This document shows, piece by piece, positions 18,313 to 27,609 of a stretch of DNA of 64,000 nt. A program made the translations under genes and the position numbers. Within the stretch, counting starts at the first letter, position 1. The number at the start of each line of letters is the position of its first letter. Where the stretch lies: assembly GCF_900156425.1 (NCBI RefSeq), contig NZ_FTNO01000006.1:62001-126000 (forward strand). The letters run 5' to 3'. The DNA is from Haladaptatus litoreus (GTDB lineage Archaea; Halobacteriota; Halobacteria; Halobacteriales; Haladaptataceae). The notes under the pieces were generated by a model. That model saw only the letters and a program-made list of their open reading frames with translations, was not told where the DNA came from and made no database searches.

Positions 18313-19104
18313 GTGCGTTTCCATAACCCACGCTATACTGGCACGAACCGCTGTTGGCCTTGCACCGCAGTCAACGTGGTATTGCTTGGATTAGGAACAG
18401 CGGCACTCTATGCGGTCGGTGGCACCATTCTCGCAATTGCAGTGTTCACCCTCGGTGGGGCAGTCATTATGCTACACGGATACCTAATTCCCGGGACCCC
18501 GCAGCTAACACGCGCGCTCCCCGAGTCGATACTTGTTGCATTCGGCAAGAACGAGACCGATGTGTTTTCGTCCAATTTACCGGCGACCAAGGCACTACTC
18601 GCAGTGGGACTCCTTGATGAGGATTACCGGCTTCCGGATGAGATTGAAGAGCGAATTCAAGCCACCGCGGCTAAGGGTGTCAACGACTCCGACGTCCTTG
18701 AACGAGCAATTGTAAAGAAGTTCGACGGTGTAGTCGAGGTATCGGCGCGGCGGAACCTTGGTGGTGGCGAAAACTGGTTCGCCTTCGACACCGACGAGGT
18801 TGCAGTTCGCCAGTGGGAGGCCCGGGCAGTGGCCGCACTCGACATGGCAGTGATCGATCTCCTTGCCGAGCGTATTCCCGACTGGGACGACCGTTCCTCC
18901 GCGGATCGGACGGCGATGGCCGCGCTTTTGCGGTATGGACTACAGATGTGTCCGGTCTGTGGCAACGAGTTTGCTGAACCAGAGGGGCAACATAGGACCT
19001 GCTGTGGTGGCCGGTCGCTCGTCGGTGAGCGGCGATGTTCGGCATGCGACTACGCGCTAGTCGATCAAAACGACTTGCCGACTAACGTGGAGGATTTAGC
19101 GTGA
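18313..19104 (+). CDS. Membrane protein with C-terminal zinc-ribbon region
   Basis: A 263-residue protein starting at GTG (MRFHNPRYTGTNRCWPCTAVN). Two hydrophobic helices at about residues 21-58 anchor it. A soluble helical domain follows, then a cysteine-rich tail with CPVCGNEF, CCGG and CSACDY that should bind zinc. The N-terminal CWPC pair may also take part. I recall this as a haloarchaeal conserved family, usually followed by the same two genes as here. The function is unknown. The next gene starts four bases before its stop, so the three genes form one operon. Confidence 0.65.
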   Translation: MRFHNPRYTGTNRCWPCTAVNVVLLGLGTAALYAVGGTILAIAVFTLGGAVIMLHGYLIPGTPQLTRALPESILVAFGKNETDVFSSNLPATKALLAVGLLDEDYRLPDEIEERIQATAAKGVNDSDVLERAIVKKFDGVVEVSARRNLGGGENWFAFDTDEVAVRQWEARAVAALDMAVIDLLAERIPDWDDRSSADRTAMAALLRYGLQMCPVCGNEFAEPEGQHRTCCGGRSLVGERRCSACDYALVDQNDLPTNVEDLA

Positions 19105-19538
19105 GTCGGCGGGTCGTAGCGTCTCTTCTAGTTATTGCCTTGCTTTCGGGAGTAGTTATCGCCGAGGCTGAACAAAACTACGCTTCAGTCACCAGCCGCG
19201 ACGAGACGTCCGCCGGGATCGCGGACACCCATATTGAGAACGGCGCTATTGTGGTCAACCTCCGAGTGAACAGCTCGATGAACGAACCCCTCCGAATTCA
19301 GTATGTCCATCTGACGGTTGCTCATCCCGGTTACAATGACAGCGCGAGCACACCCTTTAAAGGCCAGCGGTCACTTTTACCTGGTGAGAACGACCTTGCA
19401 GTTCACATTCCTGCACGACAAGTTTCTGGCAATTTATCGGCTGGTGACGCCGCGACCGTCTATGGCGAAATCGTGGTCTCGGTATACAACGGCTACGAGT
19501 TCGACATTCCTATCGAGAAGACAGAGGTGACGCTATGA
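19101..19538 (+). CDS. Exported or single-pass membrane protein, middle gene of a conserved trio
   Basis: A 145-residue protein starting at GTG and overlapping the preceding gene by four bases. The N-terminal hydrophobic helix (VVASLLVIALLSGVVIAEA) is a signal peptide or anchor. The remainder is beta-rich and would lie outside the cell (HIENGAIVVNLRVNSS, LRIQYVHLTVAH), resembling small Ig-like surface domains. The function is unknown. It is translationally coupled to both neighbours. Confidence 0.6.
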   Translation: MSRRVVASLLVIALLSGVVIAEAEQNYASVTSRDETSAGIADTHIENGAIVVNLRVNSSMNEPLRIQYVHLTVAHPGYNDSASTPFKGQRSLLPGENDLAVHIPARQVSGNLSAGDAATVYGEIVVSVYNGYEFDIPIEKTEVTL

Positions 19539-19927
19539 GTGACCGAAATAAGCCGCGTGATGGACGCAAAGAAAGAAGCGTGCGCGATGTTGGTGCTGAA
19601 TGGGACGAATGGACCCACCCCGCAATCAGCCATGGCGATGAACATGAGCGACCGGGGGAGGATGATGGCACCAGCGATAATAGAACAAGTGGTTACGTTT
19701 CATGGAAATCTCCTCCTTCTGAGCGTTCGCGAACGCCCCGTGAGGCGGTACGCACTCGCCTCAATCTCACCGACCGACAGTGGTACGTGGTCGAGACGCT
19801 TCTGCTGTTTGCGCCCTACCCTCTGTTCGTGATCGTATATATAAATATTCAGATAGATGGGGCTGTCTTTCTTGTCAGTACTCTGTTGTACTCGTTGTTC
19901 GCCATGTACGTAGGCATCTTCTCGTGA
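19535..19927 (+). CDS. Small membrane protein, third gene of a conserved trio
   Basis: A 130-residue protein. The first 75 residues are polar and probably disordered (many D, E, R, S). A segment LNLTDRQWYVVETLLLFAPYP leads into two hydrophobic helices at about residues 85-128. It overlaps the preceding gene by four bases (ATGA). I do not recognise the function; the trio probably assembles as a small membrane complex. Confidence 0.55.
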   Translation: MSDRNKPRDGRKERSVRDVGAEWDEWTHPAISHGDEHERPGEDDGTSDNRTSGYVSWKSPPSERSRTPREAVRTRLNLTDRQWYVVETLLLFAPYPLFVIVYINIQIDGAVFLVSTLLYSLFAMYVGIFS

Positions 19928-20000
19928 GCAAGGTCGGACCCTCTTGTGACCGACCTTGTGAGGTTCCGGACTTTAGGTAGGGGCCCGCGATTGGCGAGCC

Positions 20001-21593
20001 ATGGGACACGATATCCTACTCAGAGACGGCCGAATCGTGGATGGTACAGGGTCACCGTGGTATCGCGGCGACGTGGCTATCACGGACGGTCGCATCGTTG
20101 AGATCGGACATTTCGAAGCCGACGCCGACGAGATTATCAATCTTGACGGCGCGGCAGTCGCACCGGGATTCATAGATATTCATACTCACTCCGACTTCAC
20201 CCTTCCAGCGAACCGCGAAGCTCACAGTAAGGTTCGTCAAGGTGTGACCCTCGAAGTCGTAGGGAACTGTGGCACTAGTGCGGCCCCGCGGTACGGTGCG
20301 GCCGCCCAAGGTGTCGACGACTGGTTCGAGAGCAACGCCCTTGGCGATACTGTAGACGCCGACAATTGGGAATCGATGGCGGAATATCTCGACTACCTCG
20401 CGGCGGACATCTCACTCAACGTTGCATCACTCATCGGTCATGGCAACGTCCGGGCGGCGGTCGTTGGCTATGACGACCGAGTGCCGACCGAAAATGAACT
20501 TGTCGAAATGCGAGATATCGTCGCCGAGGCGATGGAGGACGGCGCAGTCGGCCTCTCATCAGGGCTGTTCTACCCTCCTGGATGTTACGCCGACACCGCT
20601 GAAGTGATTGCACTGGCGGAGGTGGCCACTGAGTACGGCGGCTTCTACGCTACCCACATGCGCTCAGAAAGCGACGATCTTATTGAGAGCGTTAAAGAGA
20701 CGCTGGAAATCGGTCGTTGTGCAGACATCCCCGTTCAGATATCCCATCACAAGGCAATCGGTCCAAATAACTGGGGGAAAATACGCTACACGCTCCGGCA
20801 AATGGAGCTTGCGCGCGAACGCGACGGCGTGGACGTGCAGTGCGATCAGTACCCATACGTTGCTTCCTCAACTACGCTCGGGGCACTCCTTCCCAACTGG
20901 GCCCACGACGGCGGCGACGACGCGTTGCTCGAACGATTACAAGACGACAGGGATCGTGAGAAAATTCGTGATGAATTGGTAGCCGACGAAAAGAGCACGT
21001 GGGGCGGCATCCTCGTGACGAGCGTCCGGAATTCCAACCTGAAACACACCGAAGGGAAGACTATCGCCGAGCTCGCGGCTCAGGACGATAATAATCGTGA
21101 CCCTGCGGATATCCTGCTTGATATAGTACTCCATGACGAGAACCGCACGATGCACGTCAACTTCGGCATGGACGAAGACGACGTGCGAACCGTCATGCGC
21201 CACGAGCTCACGATGGTCGGAAGCGACGGATCATCGCTAAAACAGGATGGGCCACTTGGCGAGGGGGTCCCCCACCCGCGAAATTACGGAACCTTCCCAC
21301 GTGTTCTCGGCCACTACGCTCGCAACGAAGGAGTCGTTTCGGTCGAGTCGGCGGTTCATAAGATGACTGGAATGCCAGCTTCGCGGATGGGACTCGCCGA
21401 CCGAGGTGTGCTAAAGGCAAATGCGAAAGCCGATGTAACCGTCTTTGATCCCAAAACGGTCGCTCAATCGGGCGACTTCCTGGATCCAGCAAACTATCCT
21501 GACGGCATCTCTTACGTGCTAGTCAATGGCCAGTTCGTCGTCCGAGAAGGCGACCATACGGGTGCTCGACCTGGGGAGGTGGTGACACTATGA
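20001..21593 (+). CDS. D-aminoacylase (N-acyl-D-amino-acid deacylase), copy 3, classic zinc site
   Basis: A 530-residue amidohydrolase-superfamily enzyme that hydrolyses N-acyl-D-amino acids. It has H61-T-H63-S-D and the standard NCG motif with C90 (VVGNCGTSAAPR), unlike copies 1 and 2, which have Asp at that place. Further motifs are YATHMRSES, QISHHKAIG and MVGSDGSSLKQDGP. Its stop overlaps the start of the epimerase gene at 21590 (ATGA). It therefore heads the operon leading to the DUF1611 and dipeptide-epimerase genes and is the copy most likely tied to D-glutamate-type metabolism. Confidence 0.88.
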   Translation: MGHDILLRDGRIVDGTGSPWYRGDVAITDGRIVEIGHFEADADEIINLDGAAVAPGFIDIHTHSDFTLPANREAHSKVRQGVTLEVVGNCGTSAAPRYGAAAQGVDDWFESNALGDTVDADNWESMAEYLDYLAADISLNVASLIGHGNVRAAVVGYDDRVPTENELVEMRDIVAEAMEDGAVGLSSGLFYPPGCYADTAEVIALAEVATEYGGFYATHMRSESDDLIESVKETLEIGRCADIPVQISHHKAIGPNNWGKIRYTLRQMELARERDGVDVQCDQYPYVASSTTLGALLPNWAHDGGDDALLERLQDDRDREKIRDELVADEKSTWGGILVTSVRNSNLKHTEGKTIAELAAQDDNNRDPADILLDIVLHDENRTMHVNFGMDEDDVRTVMRHELTMVGSDGSSLKQDGPLGEGVPHPRNYGTFPRVLGHYARNEGVVSVESAVHKMTGMPASRMGLADRGVLKANAKADVTVFDPKTVAQSGDFLDPANYPDGISYVLVNGQFVVREGDHTGARPGEVVTL

Positions 21594-22720
21594 AGGTAAC
21601 TGATGTTAAAGTCATCCCGGTCTCCGTTCCCTCAGAAACCACCTATGAAACTAGCCTTTCGCTAGCGACTGCCGGCGAACAGACCTATGATCACGTGATC
21701 GTCCAGGTCGAGACCGACGCAGGCGTGACCGGCCTGGGTGAAGTTGCGCCGCTTTCGTCGTGGCCCCACGGTCTCTCGCAGGGCGCGATCTGCGTCTTAA
21801 TTGAAGACACACTTGCGCCATTGGTTGAGGGACGACGACTCAATCATATTCCCCGAATTGTCGAGGACTGCCGGCAGGTGCTCTCTGGCGAGCCGTTCCC
21901 GCTCTGTGGCATAGACATGGCACTTTGGGATGCCCTCGGGAAGGCTCGCGGCCTCCCCGTATACGATCTGCTCGGTGGGCCCACGCGTAGCGACCCAACT
22001 ATCGACCTCCACTATTCCATTGGTATCAAATCGCCAGACGAGGTGCGTGCCGACGCGACTCGTGCAGCTGAGCAGGGATTTTTAGCATTCAAAATAAAGG
22101 TCGGTAACCCCGACTTTGAAGCTGAGCGCGACGCAATCATGGCCATCACTGACGCGGTTCCTGATGCTAGAATCCGAATCGACGCGAATCAGGGATGGTC
22201 CGTCCCCGAGGCACTCCGAAAAATTCCAATACTCGACGATGCGGCGAGTGGTCTCGTCCTCGTGGAACAACCCATCGACTACGATGATATTGCGGGTCTT
22301 ATCCGGGTTCGAGACGCTGTTGCGCCGCCAATTCTAGCTGATGAAGCTTGTTTTGCCCCACGAGATGTTGCTGCGCTCGCACAGGCCGACGCCTGTGATA
22401 TCGTCAACATCAAACTCGCGAAAACAGGGGGTCTCAATCGGGCTCGAGAAGTGGCGACCGTGGCCTCTGCCCACGGCATGCCGTGTTTTATGGGAAGCAT
22501 GCTTGAACTCGGTGTCGGTGCCGCGGCCAACGCCCACTTTGCGGCGGCGTGTCCGACCGTCGCGTATCCGACGGGCATCCTCAACGTCCACGCTAAAGAC
22601 TCGCTTATCAAGGAGCGCGAGCAGTGGACTCCCAGCGGCGCAACGTTTACGCTTCCGGATGATCCTGGATTCGGCGTGACCATCGACACTGACGCCATTG
22701 CTAAGTACCGTGTAGAGTGA
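21590..22720 (+). CDS. Enolase-superfamily epimerase/dehydratase (mandelate racemase/MLE family)
   Basis: A 376-residue member of the muconate-lactonizing group. Catalytic elements are the KxK pair (K168, K170 in AFKIKVG), metal ligands D198 (RIDANQGW), E226 (VEQPID) and D251 (ADEACF), and the second catalytic lysine region NIKLAKTGG. The family abstracts a proton alpha to a carboxylate for epimerisation, racemisation or dehydration. It is coupled to the D-aminoacylase gene and related to, but distinct from, the epimerase at 23828. A racemase for N-acyl or free D-amino acids is likely. The substrate is not determined. Confidence 0.82.
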   Translation: MKVTDVKVIPVSVPSETTYETSLSLATAGEQTYDHVIVQVETDAGVTGLGEVAPLSSWPHGLSQGAICVLIEDTLAPLVEGRRLNHIPRIVEDCRQVLSGEPFPLCGIDMALWDALGKARGLPVYDLLGGPTRSDPTIDLHYSIGIKSPDEVRADATRAAEQGFLAFKIKVGNPDFEAERDAIMAITDAVPDARIRIDANQGWSVPEALRKIPILDDAASGLVLVEQPIDYDDIAGLIRVRDAVAPPILADEACFAPRDVAALAQADACDIVNIKLAKTGGLNRAREVATVASAHGMPCFMGSMLELGVGAAANAHFAAACPTVAYPTGILNVHAKDSLIKEREQWTPSGATFTLPDDPGFGVTIDTDAIAKYRVE

Positions 22721-22775
22721 CCCACCATAGGAGGGTGTAGGGTTTTCGTAGGGTGTGATTTATTTTAGTCAAGCC

Positions 22776-23831
22776 ATGAATTTACGAGACAAGTTTGACG
22801 TGCCAGTTCCGGCGATAGTGCTCGCTGAGGGTGAATTCGGACGAACTGGTGGAAAGACCGCGAACGGTGTGGTGATGCACAGCGAAGTGTTTGACACGCG
22901 GATCGTTGTTGACTCCGAGACCGCAGAAGAGACACCCGCCGACGTGCTTGGGAGAGCCGACGCACCTGACATTCCTATTGTGGAGTCGGTTGACGAAGCT
23001 GTCGAGCGAGCACCTGAGGTAGAGGTACTCGTAATCGGGGTCGCACCCGCTGGTGGTCAACTCCCCGAGGCGTGGGTGACTGAGATCGAGACAGCCATTG
23101 AATACGGTTGTGACCTCGTTTCAGGCCTCCATGTCTTCCTCAGCAACGACGAACAGTGGTCGTCTTTGGCCGCCGACCACGACGCGCGAATCTTCGATGT
23201 TCGAAAACCACCTGCTGACGATGACCTGCGCGTGGGCGACGGGTCGGTGGATGATGCCTGCGCAGATGTAGTGCTTACGCTCGGTACCGACTGTGCTGTA
23301 GGGAAGCGAACGACTACGTTTGAACTCTACAAGGCAGCTCAAAACGCAGGTCTCAATGCTGGATGGGTGGCAACCGGTCAAACAGGGATCATGGTCGGTG
23401 CGCACCAAGGCGTGGTCATCGATCGCGTCCCTGCTGATTTCACTGCAGGCACGGTCGAAGACCTTGTCTCGAAAGTCGCCGAGAACCACGATCTGGTGTT
23501 TGTCGAAGGGCAGGCGTCACTCACTCACCGAGCGTATTCGAGCGTGACGCTCGCCATTCTCCATGGCACGTGGCCTGATGTGGTGGTGCTTGCCGACCAG
23601 CCTGACCGCGTCCAGCGGAGTCACTTCGAGCGCTTCCACGTAGACGGCGTCGAAACCGAGAAACGTGCTATTGAGAGCCTCTCGGACGCGACCGTGGCCG
23701 CGGTCTCGACGTGGGGTGACCCAGCTACTGAGGAGACCGAATACGACCTCCCCGCTGCGAACATCTATCACAAGGGTGGAGCTGCGGAGCTACTGTCCAT
23801 GGTCAAACAGAGCTTGGAAGGCAGCGCATGA
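22776..23831 (+). CDS. dgcN: DUF1611 protein, probable D-glutamate N-acetyltransferase
   Basis: A 351-residue protein of the DUF1611 family. An N-terminal Rossmann-like half (IVLAEGEFGRTGGKTANGVV) is followed by a P-loop-like C-terminal half with GTDCAVGKRTT (residues 170-180). From published work that I recall, DgcN acetylates D-glutamate and the adjacent epimerase DgcA converts N-acetyl-D-glutamate to the L form, in marine bacteria and halophilic archaea. The next gene overlaps it by four bases and is an enolase-superfamily epimerase, which is exactly that arrangement. I start at MNLRDKFDV (22776) because the seven upstream residues are not family-like. Assignment is by family and context. 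Confidence 0.75.
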   Translation: MNLRDKFDVPVPAIVLAEGEFGRTGGKTANGVVMHSEVFDTRIVVDSETAEETPADVLGRADAPDIPIVESVDEAVERAPEVEVLVIGVAPAGGQLPEAWVTEIETAIEYGCDLVSGLHVFLSNDEQWSSLAADHDARIFDVRKPPADDDLRVGDGSVDDACADVVLTLGTDCAVGKRTTTFELYKAAQNAGLNAGWVATGQTGIMVGAHQGVVIDRVPADFTAGTVEDLVSKVAENHDLVFVEGQASLTHRAYSSVTLAILHGTWPDVVVLADQPDRVQRSHFERFHVDGVETEKRAIESLSDATVAAVSTWGDPATEETEYDLPAANIYHKGGAAELLSMVKQSLEGSA

Positions 23832-24880
23832 GCGAGATTACTAACGTGGCGGTCGAACCTCTTGACTTGCCATTGTCGGAGCCGTTCGAAATCTCTCTCG
23901 GCACTCAGTATGAAGCGTCGAACGTTCTAGTCACCATCGAGACGGCTGATGGTGTTATGGGCTATGGCGAGGGCGCGCCTGTCCCGACGGTCACGGGCGA
24001 GACACAGGGTGCGGCACTCTTCACCGCCGATACAATGGCCGACCTCATAATCGGGGAAGATACCGTGCACTACCGAAGACTTGTGAATAAGATTCGATCG
24101 GCATTTCCGGGGATGGCGGCGGCGGCGTTCGCTGTCGAAACCGCAATTCTCGATGTTTATTGTCGCGAGCGTGACATCGCGCTCTCGGAGCTGTTCGGCG
24201 GTCCACCGACGTCGGTCGAGACCGACCTCACGATTCCCATCGTTGACGTCGATACAGCCCGTGCGAGTGCGACGAATGCCGCTGCCGACGGCTTTGATCA
24301 TCTCAAGATTAAGACCGGAAACGACGTCCACGAGGATGTCGAGCGTGTAGTCGCGATTCATGAGAGCGCGCCTGACGTCCATCTGAAGGTGGACGCAAAC
24401 CAGGGATGGACACCCAAGGAAACCGCGTGGTTCGCAAAGGAAGTTGAAAAGCGCGACGTCCATCTCGACCTCATCGAACAGCCAGTTCTGAAAGACGACG
24501 TTGCGGGACTTGCACGCATTCGTGACCGCGTGGACACGCCTGTCGCGGCTGACGAGGCGGTGTTCAACTCTGAGGACGCAATCGAAGTTGTACGCCGGAA
24601 CGCTGCCGACATTATAAACGTCAAACTTGGTAAGGCGGGCGTGCTGCAGGTCGCCGATATCGTCTCTATCGCGAAGGCCGCGAATCTTGAACTCATGCTC
24701 GGGTGCATGCTCGAAAGCGCAATTGGCATCCACACCAGCGCCCACGTTGTCGCTGGGACCGGTGCGTTCTCATACGTGGATTTGGACGGGAATCTTCTGC
24801 TCGCAGATGACGTTGCCGAAGTGGATCACGGTCCGACCATCGACATCGACGGTCCCGGACACGGCATCACACCTGAGTGA
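23828..24880 (+). CDS. dgcA: Dipeptide-epimerase-like enzyme, probable N-acetyl-D-glutamate racemase
   Basis: A 350-residue enolase-superfamily enzyme of the L-Ala-D/L-Glu epimerase type. Catalytic lysines are K160 and K162 (LKIKTG) and K266 (NVKLGKAG). Metal ligands are D189 (KVDANQGW), E217 (IEQPV) and D242 (ADEAVF). A GCMLESAIG segment closes the barrel. Overlap with the DUF1611 gene makes the DgcN-DgcA reading likely. The alternative is a true dipeptide epimerase acting on muropeptide-like or D-residue dipeptides taken up by the importer. Both roles would feed L-glutamate into central metabolism. Confidence 0.78.
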   Translation: MSEITNVAVEPLDLPLSEPFEISLGTQYEASNVLVTIETADGVMGYGEGAPVPTVTGETQGAALFTADTMADLIIGEDTVHYRRLVNKIRSAFPGMAAAAFAVETAILDVYCRERDIALSELFGGPPTSVETDLTIPIVDVDTARASATNAAADGFDHLKIKTGNDVHEDVERVVAIHESAPDVHLKVDANQGWTPKETAWFAKEVEKRDVHLDLIEQPVLKDDVAGLARIRDRVDTPVAADEAVFNSEDAIEVVRRNAADIINVKLGKAGVLQVADIVSIAKAANLELMLGCMLESAIGIHTSAHVVAGTGAFSYVDLDGNLLLADDVAEVDHGPTIDIDGPGHGITPE

Positions 24881-24963
24881 GTCTACCCTCGCCACATCAG
24901 CCCGGGTATACAGGCTGTGGTTACACAATCCCTAATGAACGAACACTACTACAAAAATACAAT

Positions 24964-26340
24964 ATGGATGAAATATTGACGGAGAAAATAGAGACGTTTG
25001 TACACAACTGGCTTTCAGACAGTCAGGTTCCAGGTGCCGCGCTCACGATAGTCGATCAAAATGGCATCCGGTACTCGAATGGGTTCGGTGCCCGCGAACT
25101 GAAGACGAACGCGCCTGCCACCGACCGAACCCTGTTCGGAATCGGTTCGTGTACCAAGTCGTTCACGACGCTAGCGATTATGCAGCTAGTCGAAGCAGGA
25201 CAACTGAGCGTTGAGGACCCGGTTTCCAAGTATCTTCCACTTGCCGACGATTATCCGGGACCACCCGTCACCGTCCGCGATCTAATGACCCACTCATCTG
25301 GGATCCCAAGCGATGGCATGGCGGTAGTTCTCATTCAGCGTTACTCCGGTAGCGATGAAGGGTCAACGGCGCCACCACTTAGTAGTCGGTTGGACTTCGA
25401 AGCACATGTCCGTGGGTCGGCCGCCGCCCGCGATGACGGTGACCGCTTCTTCTACTACAACTCTGGTTACACACTCCTCGGCGAAGTTATTGAAGCCGTC
25501 ACTGGGCAGGAATACGCGGCGTACATCGAATCAGAGATTCTTGAACCGCTCGGGATGGAACGATCGACGTTCGAGAAGAACGCGTTTGAGTCTGAAGACG
25601 ACCGGTTGACCCCGTACTACAAAGATGACGGAACTCCGACCCCTGCTTCGTTCCCGTTTGACGAGCGTATGTACGCCCCCGGTGGCCTATTGTCCTCGGT
25701 TCGAGATCTTAGCTCGTATCTCCAACTCCAGATGAGCGGTGGTTCGTTCAACGGTGAGACACTCGTAAATGAAAGTTCCATCGCCGAAATGCACGACCGA
25801 CATGCGACGCGCCGCGTCACACTTGACGGCGCTCGGCAGAAATACGGCTATGGTTGGATGATTCAGGATTTCCTCGGGGACACGTTAGTCGGGCACGGTG
25901 GCTCGGTCGGCGTCTCAAACGCATATGTTGGATTCCTTGAAGACGCCGGTATTGGGATTGCACTACTGTGCAATGCCGACGCAAATCCGCATCCAATGTA
26001 TGTAGCTCCTGCTATTCTTGCCATCCAACAGGGTGACGATGAGACCGCCGTTCCGCAGTTTGCGCTCCGAGAGAAGTTCGCGCCGCTAACTAGAACTTAC
26101 GAATCGTATCGAGGGATTATGAGAGCAAAGGTCGAGAGCAACGGAGGAACTCTTTCGCTGTTGCTGTCGAGTGGTGGACGAACGCGAGAATTGGTCTTGG
26201 TTCCGGAGTCGCTCGACATTGCCGACGGTCAGTTTTACACTGTGACCGAACATGGTGACCGCGTTTCCGCGACGTTCGAAGAGACCCCGAATGGATATGA
26301 CCTCTTTTTCGAACGCTGGCGCCTCCATAGCACGGAGTAG
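24964..26340 (+). CDS. Serine hydrolase of the beta-lactamase/D-aminopeptidase fold
   Basis: A 458-residue enzyme with all three active-site elements of class C beta-lactamase-like hydrolases: S62-C-T-K65, Y164-Y-N166 and H311-G-G313. Family members include DD-peptidases, esterases and D-aminopeptidases. No signal peptide is evident, so it probably acts inside the cell. A C-terminal beta domain after about residue 370 resembles the lipocalin-like DUF3471 extension. Following the D-amino-acid operon, cleavage of peptides with D-residues is the attractive inference. I start at 24964 (MDEILTEKIE), not at the longer frame from 24877, because the extra 29 residues are not family-like. Confidence 0.8.
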   Translation: MDEILTEKIETFVHNWLSDSQVPGAALTIVDQNGIRYSNGFGARELKTNAPATDRTLFGIGSCTKSFTTLAIMQLVEAGQLSVEDPVSKYLPLADDYPGPPVTVRDLMTHSSGIPSDGMAVVLIQRYSGSDEGSTAPPLSSRLDFEAHVRGSAAARDDGDRFFYYNSGYTLLGEVIEAVTGQEYAAYIESEILEPLGMERSTFEKNAFESEDDRLTPYYKDDGTPTPASFPFDERMYAPGGLLSSVRDLSSYLQLQMSGGSFNGETLVNESSIAEMHDRHATRRVTLDGARQKYGYGWMIQDFLGDTLVGHGGSVGVSNAYVGFLEDAGIGIALLCNADANPHPMYVAPAILAIQQGDDETAVPQFALREKFAPLTRTYESYRGIMRAKVESNGGTLSLLLSSGGRTRELVLVPESLDIADGQFYTVTEHGDRVSATFEETPNGYDLFFERWRLHSTE

Positions 26341-26467
26341 CGAGAATTTCGACCTGTTGCAGTTCGAAGGTGACCTCCTTGCAATTCTTGATACTGCATT
26401 TACTCTCGTACACCGAGCTATAATTTCTATTTATATTATATCAATTCTAAGATCGACAGGTCATCAA

Positions 26468-26872
26468 CTATTCGTTCTCTAATTCCCGATCGACGACTTC
26501 GGCAAAAGCGACAGTCGGTGTCACGTCCGTAATTTCGATACCCACACGTTCGTGTTGTTCCGTATCGGGAACAATAACAATATAGCCCCGTTCAACCTTG
26601 GCGATCCCATCGCCTTGGTCCCCAATCCCTTCGATTTCAACATTTCGGCGCTCTCCTTCCTCGACAGGCGGCCCAGAATCGTCGTGGGGTTGGGTCGACT
26701 CTACACTGTCTGTTGCATTTGATGCGGGTTTGATCAGAGCCACCCGGTACGTGCCATTTTCTTGGATAACACCATCTGTTAGCTCCTCTTTTGGGACCAT
26801 GATGGTATAGGTCTCTTTTTGTTCCTCGATGCATTCGCTGAACAAGCAGAGCAACTCATCGGGGATCTCCAT
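26468..26872 (-). CDS. TRAM-domain protein, copy 1
   Basis: A 134-residue protein. The C-terminal 60 residues are a TRAM domain (VEIEGIGDQGDGIAKVERG, then IVIVPDTEQHERVGIEI and AFAEVVDR), a small beta-barrel that binds RNA. The N-terminal segment MEIPDELLCLFS is shared with copy 2 at 37334, and a low-complexity linker joins the two parts. Haloarchaea encode many such short TRAM proteins, thought to act as RNA chaperones. It is convergent with the serine hydrolase. Confidence 0.8.
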   Translation of the reverse strand: MEIPDELLCLFSECIEEQKETYTIMVPKEELTDGVIQENGTYRVALIKPASNATDSVESTQPHDDSGPPVEEGERRNVEIEGIGDQGDGIAKVERGYIVIVPDTEQHERVGIEITDVTPTVAFAEVVDRELENE

Positions 26873-27009
26873 GACTTGTTTCGCCGGTGCACTAGCATAA
26901 ATGTGTGCATGAATATTGGAGATAATTCAATTGAGGCCTACTGACGGTGTGGCTAGACGGACGCTTGCCGCTATCCACGCATGCGACCCAATATCTACGG
27001 TTACGATCG

Positions 27010-27450
27010 TTATTCGTTTGCGATAACGATGAGTAGCGTGTCATCAAGGCTCTCGATTACGATCGCTCTCGCCTTCATCGAAAACTCGTCGAATCCTTCG
27101 AGCGTATCATGGATGTTCGCGTGCAAACTGTCGAAGGCTGTCTCTGTCTTTGCACCCCCGTACTCATAGGTGTCACGCTGGAGTTTGGTAACGTAGATGC
27201 GTCCGGCGTGGTTCCCTCGACAGTGATGCGGTCTTCTTCAACGTCGCCAGTGAGCAAGTTTGTGCCTTTCTCGAACTCGCGAGCTTGCAACTCATCGATG
27301 CATTCGCCAGCGGACTGCGTTTTGCGGGCAAGTGCTTTTCTGTGGGCTTTCGCTTGTCTTTCTCAGCAACTTCTGCTTCGAGGTCGTCAACACGGTCAGT
27401 GGGTGACTGGACGTGCTTGGCGAGGCCGCTGATCGAGACGTTTTTGAGCG
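27010..27450 (-). pseudogene. Decayed coiled-coil plasmid-type gene
   Basis: Three minus-strand frames each hold part of one protein. The first reads ISGLAKHVQSPTDRVDDLEA then EVAEKDKR near 27440-27370. The second reads DELQAREFEKGTNLLTGDVEE and TVEGTTPD. The third reads GRIYVTKLQRDTYEYGG and ends MKARAIVIESLDDTLLIVIANE with a stop at 27010. The first part closely matches residues about 20-48 of the intact protein at 30739-31623 (IENLAKHVQSLTDRIDDLEH). At least two frameshifts separate the pieces. It is debris of a plasmid-type gene. Confidence 0.6.
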
Positions 27451-27609
27451 CACTGGAAGCTCCAGAAGTGGTGGTCTACCACGAACGAGGCTATCTCCGA
27501 ACACGCTTGTACCACTTATCGGGGATCACGACGCAATCAAAGCCAAGATTCGAGAGTCCTTGTGACTGAGAACTCCCGGAATTCTGTAGGCTGATATTTT
27601 AGTGAAACC

